DNA of 17,029 nt, from contig JAKALG010000009.1 in NCBI GenBank assembly GCA_021813235.1, forward strand, positions 1 through 17,029, read 5' to 3'. This DNA comes from a bacterium (lineage in GTDB: Bacteria > Patescibacteria > Paceibacteria > UBA9973). The notes below the pieces were generated by a model that was not told the origin of the DNA, ran no database searches, and saw only the letters and a list, made by a program, of their open reading frames with translations. Shown here piece by piece: positions 1 to 6,484 of this stretch (the stretch's first letter is position 1; every line of letters starts with the position of its first letter). Both the position numbers and the translations under genes were made by a program.

Positions 1-29
1 ATGGTAAGGAGTTTATAGAAACAATATGA
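1..29 (+). CDS. 3' end of an upstream gene (partial)
   Basis: Reading from base 3 gives GKEFIETI followed by TGA at 27-29, which overlaps the next gene's ATG (26-28) in the ATGA arrangement typical of coupled genes. Only eight codons are visible, so neither function nor reality is certain. The GKEF string also occurs in the duplicated small protein at 2026, which may be chance. Confidence 0.3.
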
Positions 30-607
30 ATAAGAAACGAATAATAATATCAATAACAATCCTTCTAGCATTTATAGTATTTCTATCCTATAAATCGTAC
101 TATGACCAAAGAAAGTTGTTTTTATCGCAGATTTCTCCACACCATATAGCTCCAGAGTATCTATATCCTAGTCAGTCTACCAAAGGGGATTACGATACAC
201 AGTCTATAGATGACTTGACAAAATTATATAATGGTGTAACATATTCTCAGGCACATAGAAACGTATCAAATTCTAAAAAGGAACAGGTATGTAAGCTATA
301 CGATTGCACAGATACAGTAGAGATAGACCATTTTATACCATTATCTATTGGTGGCTCAAATGATATAGAGAACTTATGGGCACAACCAAAAGTGAGTATA
401 TGGAATGGTACTAATTGGGGCTTTGGAAGAAAAGACGCTCTTGAATCTGTACTTGCAATACAAGTTAAAAGTGGTAAAATAAAGCCAGAAGATGCCCAGA
501 GGTGTATAGTGAATGATTGGATACTATGCTATCAGAAATATGTACAAAATACAGTTGGCTCATCGGTTATTGATAACGATGATGAAATACAACAAAGGTC
601 GCAATAA
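26..607 (+). CDS. Membrane-anchored or secreted HNH endonuclease-like protein
   Basis: This 193-aa protein starts with a basic N-terminus (NKKR) and a hydrophobic segment at about residues 6-22, consistent with a signal anchor or uncleaved signal peptide. The rest is soluble. Residues 100-118 carry the HNH core (IDHFIPLSIGGSNDIENLW), where the DH pair and the asparagine of ENLW are the usual metal and catalytic positions. Two cysteines (89 and 94) precede it. The tail (KIKPEDAQRCIVNDW) resembles a family of small HNH proteins in which a GK...AQ..I..DW helix follows the nuclease core. HNH enzymes beside terminase genes are often packaging cofactors, but those are cytoplasmic; the export segment points to action at the membrane or outside the cell. 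An AAGGAG lies at 6-11, too far (14 nt) for an ideal ribosome site. Nuclease assignment fairly sure, role unknown. Confidence 0.75.
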   Translation: MNKKRIIISITILLAFIVFLSYKSYYDQRKLFLSQISPHHIAPEYLYPSQSTKGDYDTQSIDDLTKLYNGVTYSQAHRNVSNSKKEQVCKLYDCTDTVEIDHFIPLSIGGSNDIENLWAQPKVSIWNGTNWGFGRKDALESVLAIQVKSGKIKPEDAQRCIVNDWILCYQKYVQNTVGSSVIDNDDEIQQRSQ

Positions 608-621
608 AAATAAATAAACAT

Positions 622-921
622 ATGAAAAAATATATTATTATATCAGCAGTTGTACTTACGCTACTGATTCCAGTTGCATCAGTACACGCTACATCCGCTT
701 GTTACTATTTTGATAAATGTTTAACCGGTGGATTGACAGATGAAGAGTTTGAGGCGTACCACGCGTTTATGTTAAATGGAAAACCTATTAATTATGCCGA
801 TGTTGCGCAAAAGACTCAATTAAGACAGACTAAGGAGAAGTTAATTCAAGTATGGGTTGAGAAGATGAGTAAAGATTTTGGCATTGGAAAGGATATGCTT
901 CTTGGAGTAATCGGAAAATAA
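622..921 (+). CDS. Small secreted protein, unknown function
   Basis: This 99-aa protein opens with a textbook Sec signal peptide: MKK, a hydrophobic core to about residue 18, and a likely cleavage site after VHA at residue 23. The mature part of about 76 residues starts with two cysteines six residues apart (CYYFDKC), then an acidic helix (DEEFEAY) and a lysine-rich helical tail. No enzyme motif is visible. It follows the nuclease-like gene by 14 nt with no Shine-Dalgarno, and an intrinsic terminator comes directly after it, so the two genes look like one exported-protein cassette. It could be a surface or superinfection-related accessory protein, but nothing in the sequence decides this. Confidence 0.65.
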   Translation: MKKYIIISAVVLTLLIPVASVHATSACYYFDKCLTGGLTDEEFEAYHAFMLNGKPINYADVAQKTQLRQTKEKLIQVWVEKMSKDFGIGKDMLLGVIGK

Positions 922-926
922 CAAAT

Positions 927-960
927 AAACCACTCTCTAACGGGGGTGGTTTTGAAGTTT
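927..960 (+). terminator. Intrinsic terminator after the exported-protein cassette
   Basis: Bases 927-937 (AAACCACTCTC) pair with 942-952 (GGGGTGGTTT plus the preceding G) around a TAAC tetraloop, 11 pairs including two G-T wobbles. The right arm ends in a T run and AAGTTT follows. It lies six bases after a stop codon. Confidence 0.7.
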
Positions 961-966
961 TATAAT
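961..966 (+). promoter_or_regulatory. Possible -10 element close to a start codon
   Basis: A perfect TATAAT ends nine bases before the ATG at 976, which would give an almost leaderless transcript, as at 4233 and 14785. No convincing -35 box is present at the right distance (TAACGG), so this is weak. Confidence 0.25.
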
Positions 967-975
967 TGATTTATT

Positions 976-1227
976 ATGGAAGAACTAAAAGAATTAAATA
1001 TAAATGAAGATATATTAAATAAATATATATCGTCAATAAAAAGTAGAGATGATGTTAACCAATATGCACTTTCGGTAATATATGAAAGAGTTAATCATTT
1101 TCTATCAACCATATTGACAGATAAGGAATTTGATTTCAATAAACCTAAGTATGGAGATGTAATGAAACTACGCTCAATACTCCCTCTTGGATATTCAAAT
1201 TCATTACAGAAAGAAGTTGAAAAATAG
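976..1227 (+). CDS. Hypothetical protein, 83 aa
   Basis: This is an 83-aa, charged, probably mostly helical protein without signal peptide or recognisable motif. It begins MEELKELNINED and ends LQKEVEK. It follows the terminator at 927-960, has no Shine-Dalgarno, and its last codons overlap the -35 box of the promoter at 1217-1245. I do not recognise the family. Codon use matches its neighbours and the frame is clean, which supports it being a real gene. Confidence 0.5.
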   Translation: MEELKELNINEDILNKYISSIKSRDDVNQYALSVIYERVNHFLSTILTDKEFDFNKPKYGDVMKLRSILPLGYSNSLQKEVEK

Positions 1228-1245
1228 TTAAAGTTATGCTATAAT
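1217..1245 (+). promoter_or_regulatory. Strong sigma70-type promoter (extended -10)
   Basis: TTGAAA at 1217-1222, a 17-base spacer and TATAAT at 1240-1245, with TG at 1237-1238 making an extended -10. The predicted start near 1252 gives a leader of about 15 nt before the ATG at 1267. It should drive the lysine-rich small genes and probably the terminase genes. Confidence 0.75.
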
Positions 1246-1266
1246 TGAGTATATAACAATAAACAA

Positions 1267-1632
1267 ATGAAAGACTTATACAAAAAATTCGGTCTCAAAA
1301 AGGAGTCTGCAAAGCCGGGAGATTTAATTTCCGCTTCTAGGAAACCTTTAATAAAAAAATATAAAAAGGTTGTAAAAGAATCAAAGGAATCTGAAAAAAA
1401 GGAGGGTAAAAAGCACGAAATGAAAGAATCCAAATCAATGGAAAAGTCAGAGCATAAGATGATGAAGAAATATAAGAAGCCGAAGCTTGGAAGTGGGAAG
1501 AGATTTGCCCAACTAACGTCTAAACTTAGTGCAAAGGGTGCTAAAAATCCGAAGGCATTAGCGGCATGGATTGGAAGAAAGAAATACGGAGCCAAGAAGT
1601 TTGGGAAATTATCCGCAATGGGCAAGAAATAA
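1267..1632 (+). CDS. Lysine-rich small protein with C-terminal K/G/A-rich domain
   Basis: In this 121-aa protein 38 residues are lysine. Residues 1-75 are low-complexity, alternating Lys, Glu and Ser. The last 45 residues look like a compact domain: GSGKRFAQLTSKLSAKG, then NPKALAAWIGRKKYGAKKFGK. I know similar K/A/G-rich C-terminal modules (NP.ALAA.IGRKKYG) from small proteins encoded near phage packaging or head genes; their biochemical role is unclear, though the charge suggests nucleic-acid contact. It is the first gene after the promoter at 1217, with no Shine-Dalgarno. A 128-aa open frame on the opposite strand is a shadow of this gene. Confidence 0.65.
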   Translation: MKDLYKKFGLKKESAKPGDLISASRKPLIKKYKKVVKESKESEKKEGKKHEMKESKSMEKSEHKMMKKYKKPKLGSGKRFAQLTSKLSAKGAKNPKALAAWIGRKKYGAKKFGKLSAMGKK

Positions 1633-1636
1633 TTAT

Positions 1637-1954
1637 ATGGAACAATGGTTCGCTAAAAAGTATATAAAGCGAAAGATAGACAACAAGATGGGTTCTTATG
1701 GAGAGACTGATTTAAGGAATAAAACCATAAAAATCAATAAAAAGCTCATCAAAAAGAATCCATCTAAAGTCAGACCAGTAAATAAAGGAGCAAAGAAATA
1801 TCCTGATTTACTAGATACCATCTATCACGAAGAGTTGCATATAAAACATCCAAAAATGACGGAAAAAGATGTTCGTAAAAAAACCACAAAAGCCGTACGA
1901 ACTCTTACCAAGAAACAGAAAGCTAGGCTATATGGCAAGTACAAAAAAAGCTAA
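1637..1954 (+). CDS. Putative HExxH metallopeptidase-like mini-protein
   Basis: I place the start at 1637 (MEQWFAKKYIKRK, 105 aa), four bases after the previous stop; the same frame is open further upstream, but a start at 1571 would overlap the preceding gene by 62 bases. Residues 64-68 are HEELH, in the context TIYHEELHIKHP, a zinc-binding HExxH signature. A further His at 71 or a downstream acidic residue could be the third ligand. The preceding segment (TDLRNKTIKINKKL) resembles the strand before the HExxH helix in small phage-encoded peptidase-like proteins. The lysine-rich tail is unlike a usual protease. It could be a head-maturation peptidase or a domain that lost activity. No Shine-Dalgarno. 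Confidence 0.6.
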   Translation: MEQWFAKKYIKRKIDNKMGSYGETDLRNKTIKINKKLIKKNPSKVRPVNKGAKKYPDLLDTIYHEELHIKHPKMTEKDVRKKTTKAVRTLTKKQKARLYGKYKKS

Positions 1955-2024
1955 AAAGAAGACCAAGGTCGTAAAAAAGAAACCATCAAAAGACACTATA
2001 CGAAAGATAGCTGTTATTATGTAA
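1932..2024 (+). CDS. Very small lysine-rich protein, 30 aa
   Basis: This open frame starts inside the end of the HExxH gene (ATG within the codons for Tyr-Gly) and stops two bases before the next gene's ATG, so it exactly fills a gap. It encodes MASTKKAKKKTKVVKKKPSK and a short hydrophobic end (IRKIAVIM); 11 of 30 residues are lysine. Tight packing and charge like its neighbours argue that it is translated, but length alone proves nothing. Confidence 0.4.
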   Translation: MASTKKAKKKTKVVKKKPSKDTIRKIAVIM

Positions 2025-2025
2025 T

Positions 2026-2241
2026 ATGGGATTGAATAAGAATATCTTAGCTAAGTTGGCAGATTCAAACAAAAAGGGAAAGGAGTTTGTGAATGAGGTA
2101 AATGAATTCTTTTCACCAGAGAACATTATAAACTATCTAGGAAATGAAAAGTATGATGTCTTAAAAAGAAATAAAAAACCACTAAAAAACTATGGCAGGA
2201 ATGAAAAAAATGGCGTTGATAAAACTCGCCGATTCAAATAA
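2026..2241 (+). CDS. Small basic protein, duplicate copy 1
   Basis: This 71-aa protein has a core KLADSNKKGKEFVNE, SPENI and NKKPLKNYG that is repeated in the next gene. From the K of KLADSN to the YG the two copies align without gaps over 48 residues with 29 identities by my count. After YG this copy reads on for 14 codons through the start of copy 2 (RNEKNGVDKTRRFK), an extension probably created by loss of an earlier stop. Function unknown; the basic, probably helical make-up and position before the terminase small subunit suggest a DNA or packaging role, which is only inference. There is no Shine-Dalgarno and just one base between the previous stop and this ATG. Confidence 0.55.
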   Translation: MGLNKNILAKLADSNKKGKEFVNEVNEFFSPENIINYLGNEKYDVLKRNKKPLKNYGRNEKNGVDKTRRFK

Positions 2242-2371
2242 AAAAGGTAAAGCATTTGTGAATGAGCTAAATAAAGAACTCTCTCCCTCAAAGATTGCAA
2301 GTCGGAAGGGGAATGATAAGTTTATAGTAGCTCAAAAGAACAAGAAACCGATGAAGAAATATGGTTGCTAA
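2192..2371 (+). CDS. Small basic protein, duplicate copy 2
   Basis: This 59-aa frame is a paralogue of the preceding gene: KLADSNKKGKAFVNELN, SPSKI, GNDKF and NKKPMKKYG match copy 1 column by column. The third-codon positions differ widely (for example aagttggcagat against aaactcgccgat) while the amino acids are kept, which is strong evidence that both copies are translated and under selection. The start at 2192 (MAGMKKMALIKLADSN) best matches the copy 1 N-terminus; ATGs at 2201 and 2210 are alternatives, and AGGA at 2197-2200 could serve the one at 2210. It overlaps copy 1 by 50 bases and the next gene by 11. Confidence 0.65.
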   Translation: MAGMKKMALIKLADSNKKGKAFVNELNKELSPSKIASRKGNDKFIVAQKNKKPMKKYGC

Positions 2372-2609
2372 AGAAGAAATAGATTTTATACGTAATGAGG
2401 GTAAAAAACGACTTAACGCTACGATTGATAATGTGCATGATTGTTTAACAACAAAGGAAATAGTCACACATATACTAGTAAGCAGAGGAAGTATGAATAA
2501 GTCAGAAGCATCTCGTTATTATGATTATTGTAAGCCGATAGTAGATATAATTCTGGAAAATGAGAGAGAGACATTCAAACAAATAATGGATACGGCAAAA
2601 AGATTATGA
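2361..2609 (+). CDS. Hypothetical protein, 82 aa, upstream of terminase
   Basis: This 82-aa protein is charged and likely all helical (EEIDFIRNEGKKRLNATIDN, then KSEASRYYDYCKPIVDIILE). No motif I can name is present. Its ATG lies in the last codons of duplicate copy 2, and its TGA overlaps the ATG of the terminase small subunit (4-base ATGA-type overlap), so it is translationally coupled to packaging genes. A helix-turn-helix or packaging accessory role would be plausible but is not shown. Confidence 0.6.
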   Translation: MVAKEEIDFIRNEGKKRLNATIDNVHDCLTTKEIVTHILVSRGSMNKSEASRYYDYCKPIVDIILENERETFKQIMDTAKRL

Positions 2610-3016
2610 CAAAGAAGTACAATTATACAAAAAAGACAGGAAGACCTACTGTAATGACAGAAGAGACACTCAATAAATTAGAGTATGTATTTTCTTTGGG
2701 GGGAACTGATGAAGAGGCTTGTTTTTATGCAAACATATCTCATCAGACATTATATGACTATCAGAAACTATGCCCAGAGTTTATTGATAGAAAGAACGCA
2801 TTAAAGCAAAAACCTATATTAAAAGCTAGAGAAACAGTATTTAATAAGATGTCAGATAATTTCCAAAATGCTATGGATTATCTCAAAAGAAAGAAGAAAG
2901 ATGAGTTTAGTGAAAGGCAAGAACATACTGGAGCAGATGGTGCACCACTTATTTTACCAAGTGAGATAATAAACAAGAATGATACTAACTCCAGCACAGA
3001 AAACAATAGCAAATGA
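2606..3016 (+). CDS. terS: Terminase small subunit
   Basis: This 136-aa protein would recognise phage DNA and present it to the large subunit. After a basic start (TKKTGRPTVMTEETLNKLEY) residues about 30-55 form a helix-turn-helix-like region (GGTDEEACFYANISHQTLYDY), then a helical segment (KARETVFNKMSDNFQNAMDY) suited to oligomerisation, and a polar Ser/Asn-rich tail. GRP followed by T-EE-L and a G-TD-EACFYANIS--TLY run is typical of phage small terminases and related DNA-binding adaptors. The following large-subunit gene overlaps it by 38 bases. Family assignment rests on motif and position; sequence conservation of small subunits is low. Confidence 0.8.
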   Translation: MTKKYNYTKKTGRPTVMTEETLNKLEYVFSLGGTDEEACFYANISHQTLYDYQKLCPEFIDRKNALKQKPILKARETVFNKMSDNFQNAMDYLKRKKKDEFSERQEHTGADGAPLILPSEIINKNDTNSSTENNSK

Positions 3017-4217
3017 TTTACACAGATTTCGTGTCGTAAACTGTGGTAGAAGGTTTGGGAAAACAACCCTAGCCGTATTAGAAATGGTTGGGAAAGCTGT
3101 ATTTAAGAAAGATAGAAAGATTGCGTATATAGCTCCTACCTATCAACAAGCGAGAGATATTGCGTGGCAGGAATTAAAGAAAGTATGTTTACCAGCTTCT
3201 AAAGATGTGAATGAGAGTAGGTTAGAAATTACTTTGAAAACAAAAGACGGTGGGGCTTCTACTATATATCTCAGAGGATGGGAAAGTATAGAGACTCTTC
3301 GTGGGCAGAAGTTTGATTTCATTGTTATAGACGAAATAGCTTCTATGCGTAATTTCTGGATAAATTGGCAAGAGGTGTTGAGACCTACTCTTACTGATAC
3401 AAAAGGAGAGGCATTGTTTATATCTACTCCTAAAGGATTCAATCATTTCTACGACTTATATAATTTACAAGACACAGACCCAGATTATAAGAGTTTCCAT
3501 TTCACATCGTATGATAATCCATTTATCCCCGTTGATGAATTAGAGAAGGCAAAGAAAGAATTGACTGAGGATAGATTTGCACAAGAATTTCTAGCAGATT
3601 TTAGAAAGATGGAAGGATTGGTTTATAAAGAGTTTAATAGAGATAAGCATACATACGATGATTCGTATATATTCCATTCATTTGAGAAGATAGCCGGTGT
3701 AGACTTTGGATTCACAAATCCTGCTGCTATATTAACTATAAAGATAGATGGAGAAAAGAATTATTTTATAGATGACGAATGGTATGAGAGAGGGAAAACA
3801 GAATCTCAAATAGCAGAATATGCCTCTTCTCAGGGTTTTAATGGTATTTATCCAGACCCAGAAGCACCATCAGCTATTGAAGAATTAAGACGTAGAGGAG
3901 CTAATATAAGAGATGTAGTTAAAAATAAAGACAGTATTAAATCTGGTATTCAAAAGGTGAGGGAATTATTCCTGTCTGGTAGACTAAAGGTAAACAAAAA
4001 GTGTGTGAACACTATATATGAATTAGAAACTTATTGTTATCCTGATAAAAAGGAGATTAGAGACCCAGAAATTCCTATTAAAGAGAATGACCACGCTATG
4101 GATGCTATGAGATATGCTTTATCAATGAGAGAATCTAGCTCAGGCATAACAAGTGTACAAAACAGAACGCATTATCAGAATATCGGCAATCCTCATTTCA
4201 AATATAAAGTTGAGTAA
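2979..4217 (+). CDS. terL: Terminase large subunit (ATPase and nuclease)
   Basis: This 412-aa protein is the DNA-packaging motor. The ATPase half has Walker A at residues 23-30 (GRRFGKTT), Walker B at 113-119 (DFIVIDE, with E119 catalytic) and the coupling motif at 147-151 (FISTP). The RNase H-like nuclease half has the three expected acidic residues: D242 in AGVDFGFTNP, D293 in GIYPDPEAPS, and D375 in ENDHAMDAMRYAL. Length is normal for compact large terminases, and all catalytic positions are intact. The ATG at 2979 lies inside the small-subunit gene; this start leaves only 22 residues before Walker A, which is usual. The gene's last codons carry the -35 box of the next promoter. Confidence 0.95.
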   Translation: MILTPAQKTIANDLHRFRVVNCGRRFGKTTLAVLEMVGKAVFKKDRKIAYIAPTYQQARDIAWQELKKVCLPASKDVNESRLEITLKTKDGGASTIYLRGWESIETLRGQKFDFIVIDEIASMRNFWINWQEVLRPTLTDTKGEALFISTPKGFNHFYDLYNLQDTDPDYKSFHFTSYDNPFIPVDELEKAKKELTEDRFAQEFLADFRKMEGLVYKEFNRDKHTYDDSYIFHSFEKIAGVDFGFTNPAAILTIKIDGEKNYFIDDEWYERGKTESQIAEYASSQGFNGIYPDPEAPSAIEELRRRGANIRDVVKNKDSIKSGIQKVRELFLSGRLKVNKKCVNTIYELETYCYPDKKEIRDPEIPIKENDHAMDAMRYALSMRESSSGITSVQNRTHYQNIGNPHFKYKVE

Positions 4218-4238
4218 TTATCCATTTTGTGCTATAAT
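4210..4238 (+). promoter_or_regulatory. Strong promoter giving a predicted leaderless transcript
   Basis: TTGAGT at 4210-4215, 17-base spacer, TATAAT at 4233-4238, with TG at 4230-4231 as extended -10. The ATG at 4246 lies seven bases after the -10 box, about where transcription should start. It shares the 9-mer TGCTATAAT with the promoters at 1217 and 7793. Confidence 0.7.
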
Positions 4239-4245
4239 GTAATGT

Positions 4246-4413
4246 ATGAAGAAATACTCCGAGTCATTATCAAGCCTTATAAAGGAACACAAGAGATTAG
4301 TTGGTGTTCTTGAGGGCGGCTCATTGAAGGAAAGACAGAAAGAAGCCCAAAAACAAGGCAGGGAATTAAAAAAGTATATAAGAATAAGTAAAGGAACGAT
4401 GAAATCCAAATAA
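4246..4413 (+). CDS. Small phage protein upstream of portal, 55 aa
   Basis: This short frame encodes a 55-aa helical protein starting MKKYSESLSSLIKEHKRLVG and continuing VLEGGSLKERQKEAQKQGRE. I recognise the pattern EH.RLV.VL..G....KEA..Q..EL from small proteins of unknown function found near head genes in many tailed phages. Its TAA shares its last base with the portal ATG (TAATG), which argues for coupling. The start codon sits at the predicted transcription start of the promoter at 4210, so its mRNA may be leaderless. An alternative ATG at 4242 in another frame gives only 23 codons and no family likeness. Confidence 0.65.
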   Translation: MKKYSESLSSLIKEHKRLVGVLEGGSLKERQKEAQKQGRELKKYIRISKGTMKSK

Positions 4414-6455
4414 TGCTTATTGATTACGATATAAAACAAGAAGTATCTAAATCTAACAGTGGAGTTGGTATAGACAAGTTCTATGCTATGGATACAAAAG
4501 GGCAAAAGTTTGATGCGGTTGCCTCAAGTTATCAACCAGATGATGCTACAAAAGAGATGCGTCAACTCATTGTAAATCACTTTAGATTGGGTGATTTGAC
4601 TATGCGTAAACCACGCAGAGAGTTCAACGACTTATCTGTATTGGCTCGTATGATGGTAGACCAAATGGCTTTTAACGCATATCAGCCAAACAATGGAGAC
4701 CCAAACGAAGGAGATATATTACAAGCATGGCGTTCTAAAGCTATGCGTCCTATAGCGAGAAATAAAGTAATTTCAGTTGCAGGACACGCTACTTCTCGTA
4801 TATTATATCCGAGAGTATTTGCACAAGATGAGAGTTCAGAAGAACAGAGAGACGCAGCGACCGTAATGTCAGATTTGATGGAATGGGCAGGAAATCAATC
4901 AGATTTCTCTACTACGGCTTTATATGCAACTATATCAGCTCTTGTAAATCCAGCTTCTATTATCTACACAGAATATGGAGAAGTATATCGTCAGGTTAAA
5001 ACTATTAAACAAGGCGGGAGATGGATTAAAAAGTTAATGTTAGATGAGGACTTCTCAGGTTTTAGAGATGAGGTTGTCCCTGTGGATGAATTATTCATTG
5101 AGAATATCTATGAACACGACATTCAAAAACAAGCGTGGTTAGTTCGTCGCAGAGTAATGAGTTATGAGAACGCAGCTATTAAATATCAGGCATATCCTAA
5201 TTTCCAGTTCGTTAAAAAAGGAGTACAGCTAGTCTATAATGACGCAAATACTACATTTTACGAAGTATATGATATAAATATGCGTCCTGAATTTGTGGAA
5301 GAAGTTACCTATTGGAATAAGAGTTTAGATGTAAAGATTGTTATGGTAAATGGAGTTATGCTTTGTGAACCAGAAAATCCTAATCCTCGTAAAGATAAAT
5401 TATATCCATTTGTAAAATTCGGGTATGAATTGGTGGATGAAGGTAAGTTCTTTTACTACAAGAGTTTGATATTCAAAATGGCTCAAGATGAGAAGATTAT
5501 CAATACCTTATATCCAATGATTATAGATGGAACATATCTCAATCTATTTCCTCCAATGGTTGTTACTGGTGCAGAAAGTCTATCAGGTGAAGTATATGTT
5601 CCAGGAGCAGTCACTACTATTCAAAGCCCTGATGCACAAATGAGACCTATCGCGCAAGGGGTTGATATAAACAGTGGAATCAATGCGTTGTTTAATGTTG
5701 AAAAGTCTATATCAGAAACTGCAAATGACTCAATGTTTTCTCAATTAGGAGGAAAGAAACAAACGGCTTACGGAATATCAATCTTTCAGCAAAATGCAAA
5801 CACTATTCTCGGATTATTCGTTCAGATGATTTCTAAGTTCGTTAAAGATTTCGGAAGATTGCGAGTAGGGGATATTCTACAGTTCCTCACTATCGCAGAA
5901 GTAAATCAAATGGAGAATACCAAACTTGTATATAAAACATTTTTAGTCAACAATAAGGAAGTAAACGGAGAATTAAAGACACGAAAGATTAAGTTTGATA
6001 GTTCATTACCAGAAACAATATCTTCTGATGAAGAGAAACTAAGAATGAGCTTTGATTGTATGATGGAAGGAGGCGGACTAAAATCAGATACAGAATTGTA
6101 CAAAGTAAATCCCGTATTATTCAGAAACTTAAAATTCACTACACAGATTAACCCTGATGTATTGAATCCAATGAGCGAAGAGCTAGAAAGACAGTTTAAC
6201 TTAGATACATTTGATAAATCTATTGCCGCTGCATCTGCTGGGGTTCCTGTTGATATGGAACAAGTATTCAAAGACTTTGTACTTTCTGTAAATCCTAAGT
6301 CAAAGAAAGACCCGTCACGATATATAAAGGAACAACAGACACCAATGAACGCACTTACTAGTATGATTCCACAAGGAAAGAATATGCAGAATGTCCCGAC
6401 AGAACAAGGATTGAATCAGAAAGTTGCCTCGCAAGGAGCAACTCCTATGATGTAA
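4413..6455 (+). CDS. Portal protein
   Basis: This 680-aa protein would form the ring at the unique capsid vertex through which DNA is packaged and ejected. The assignment rests on position directly after terminase and before the head genes, on size near that of the large P22-type podovirus portals, and on the layout: a mixed alpha/beta N-terminal body, a region around residues 445-480 (QTAYGISIFQQNANTIL and following hydrophobic helix) like the portal stem, and a polar, proline- and glutamine-rich tail from about 640 (PQGKNMQNVPTEQGLNQK). A conserved-looking stretch, ETANDSMFSQLGGKKQTAYG, precedes the stem helix. No signal peptide. An AAGGAA lies 18 bases upstream, too far to be a normal ribosome site. 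Confidence 0.8.
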   Translation: MLIDYDIKQEVSKSNSGVGIDKFYAMDTKGQKFDAVASSYQPDDATKEMRQLIVNHFRLGDLTMRKPRREFNDLSVLARMMVDQMAFNAYQPNNGDPNEGDILQAWRSKAMRPIARNKVISVAGHATSRILYPRVFAQDESSEEQRDAATVMSDLMEWAGNQSDFSTTALYATISALVNPASIIYTEYGEVYRQVKTIKQGGRWIKKLMLDEDFSGFRDEVVPVDELFIENIYEHDIQKQAWLVRRRVMSYENAAIKYQAYPNFQFVKKGVQLVYNDANTTFYEVYDINMRPEFVEEVTYWNKSLDVKIVMVNGVMLCEPENPNPRKDKLYPFVKFGYELVDEGKFFYYKSLIFKMAQDEKIINTLYPMIIDGTYLNLFPPMVVTGAESLSGEVYVPGAVTTIQSPDAQMRPIAQGVDINSGINALFNVEKSISETANDSMFSQLGGKKQTAYGISIFQQNANTILGLFVQMISKFVKDFGRLRVGDILQFLTIAEVNQMENTKLVYKTFLVNNKEVNGELKTRKIKFDSSLPETISSDEEKLRMSFDCMMEGGGLKSDTELYKVNPVLFRNLKFTTQINPDVLNPMSEELERQFNLDTFDKSIAAASAGVPVDMEQVFKDFVLSVNPKSKKDPSRYIKEQQTPMNALTSMIPQGKNMQNVPTEQGLNQKVASQGATPMM

Positions 6456-6484
6456 AAGGTCGTTAATAATTAAGAAACGAAACA

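Noticed and set aside
1239..1625. 128-codon open frame on the minus strand
   Set aside because: It is the reverse shadow of the lysine-rich gene (AAA/AAG read backwards gives Phe/Leu-rich sequence) and overlaps a strong + strand promoter region.
4218..4505. 95-codon minus-strand frame over the portal start
   Set aside because: It covers a strong + strand promoter and the 55-aa gene with phage-family likeness, and has no own signals.
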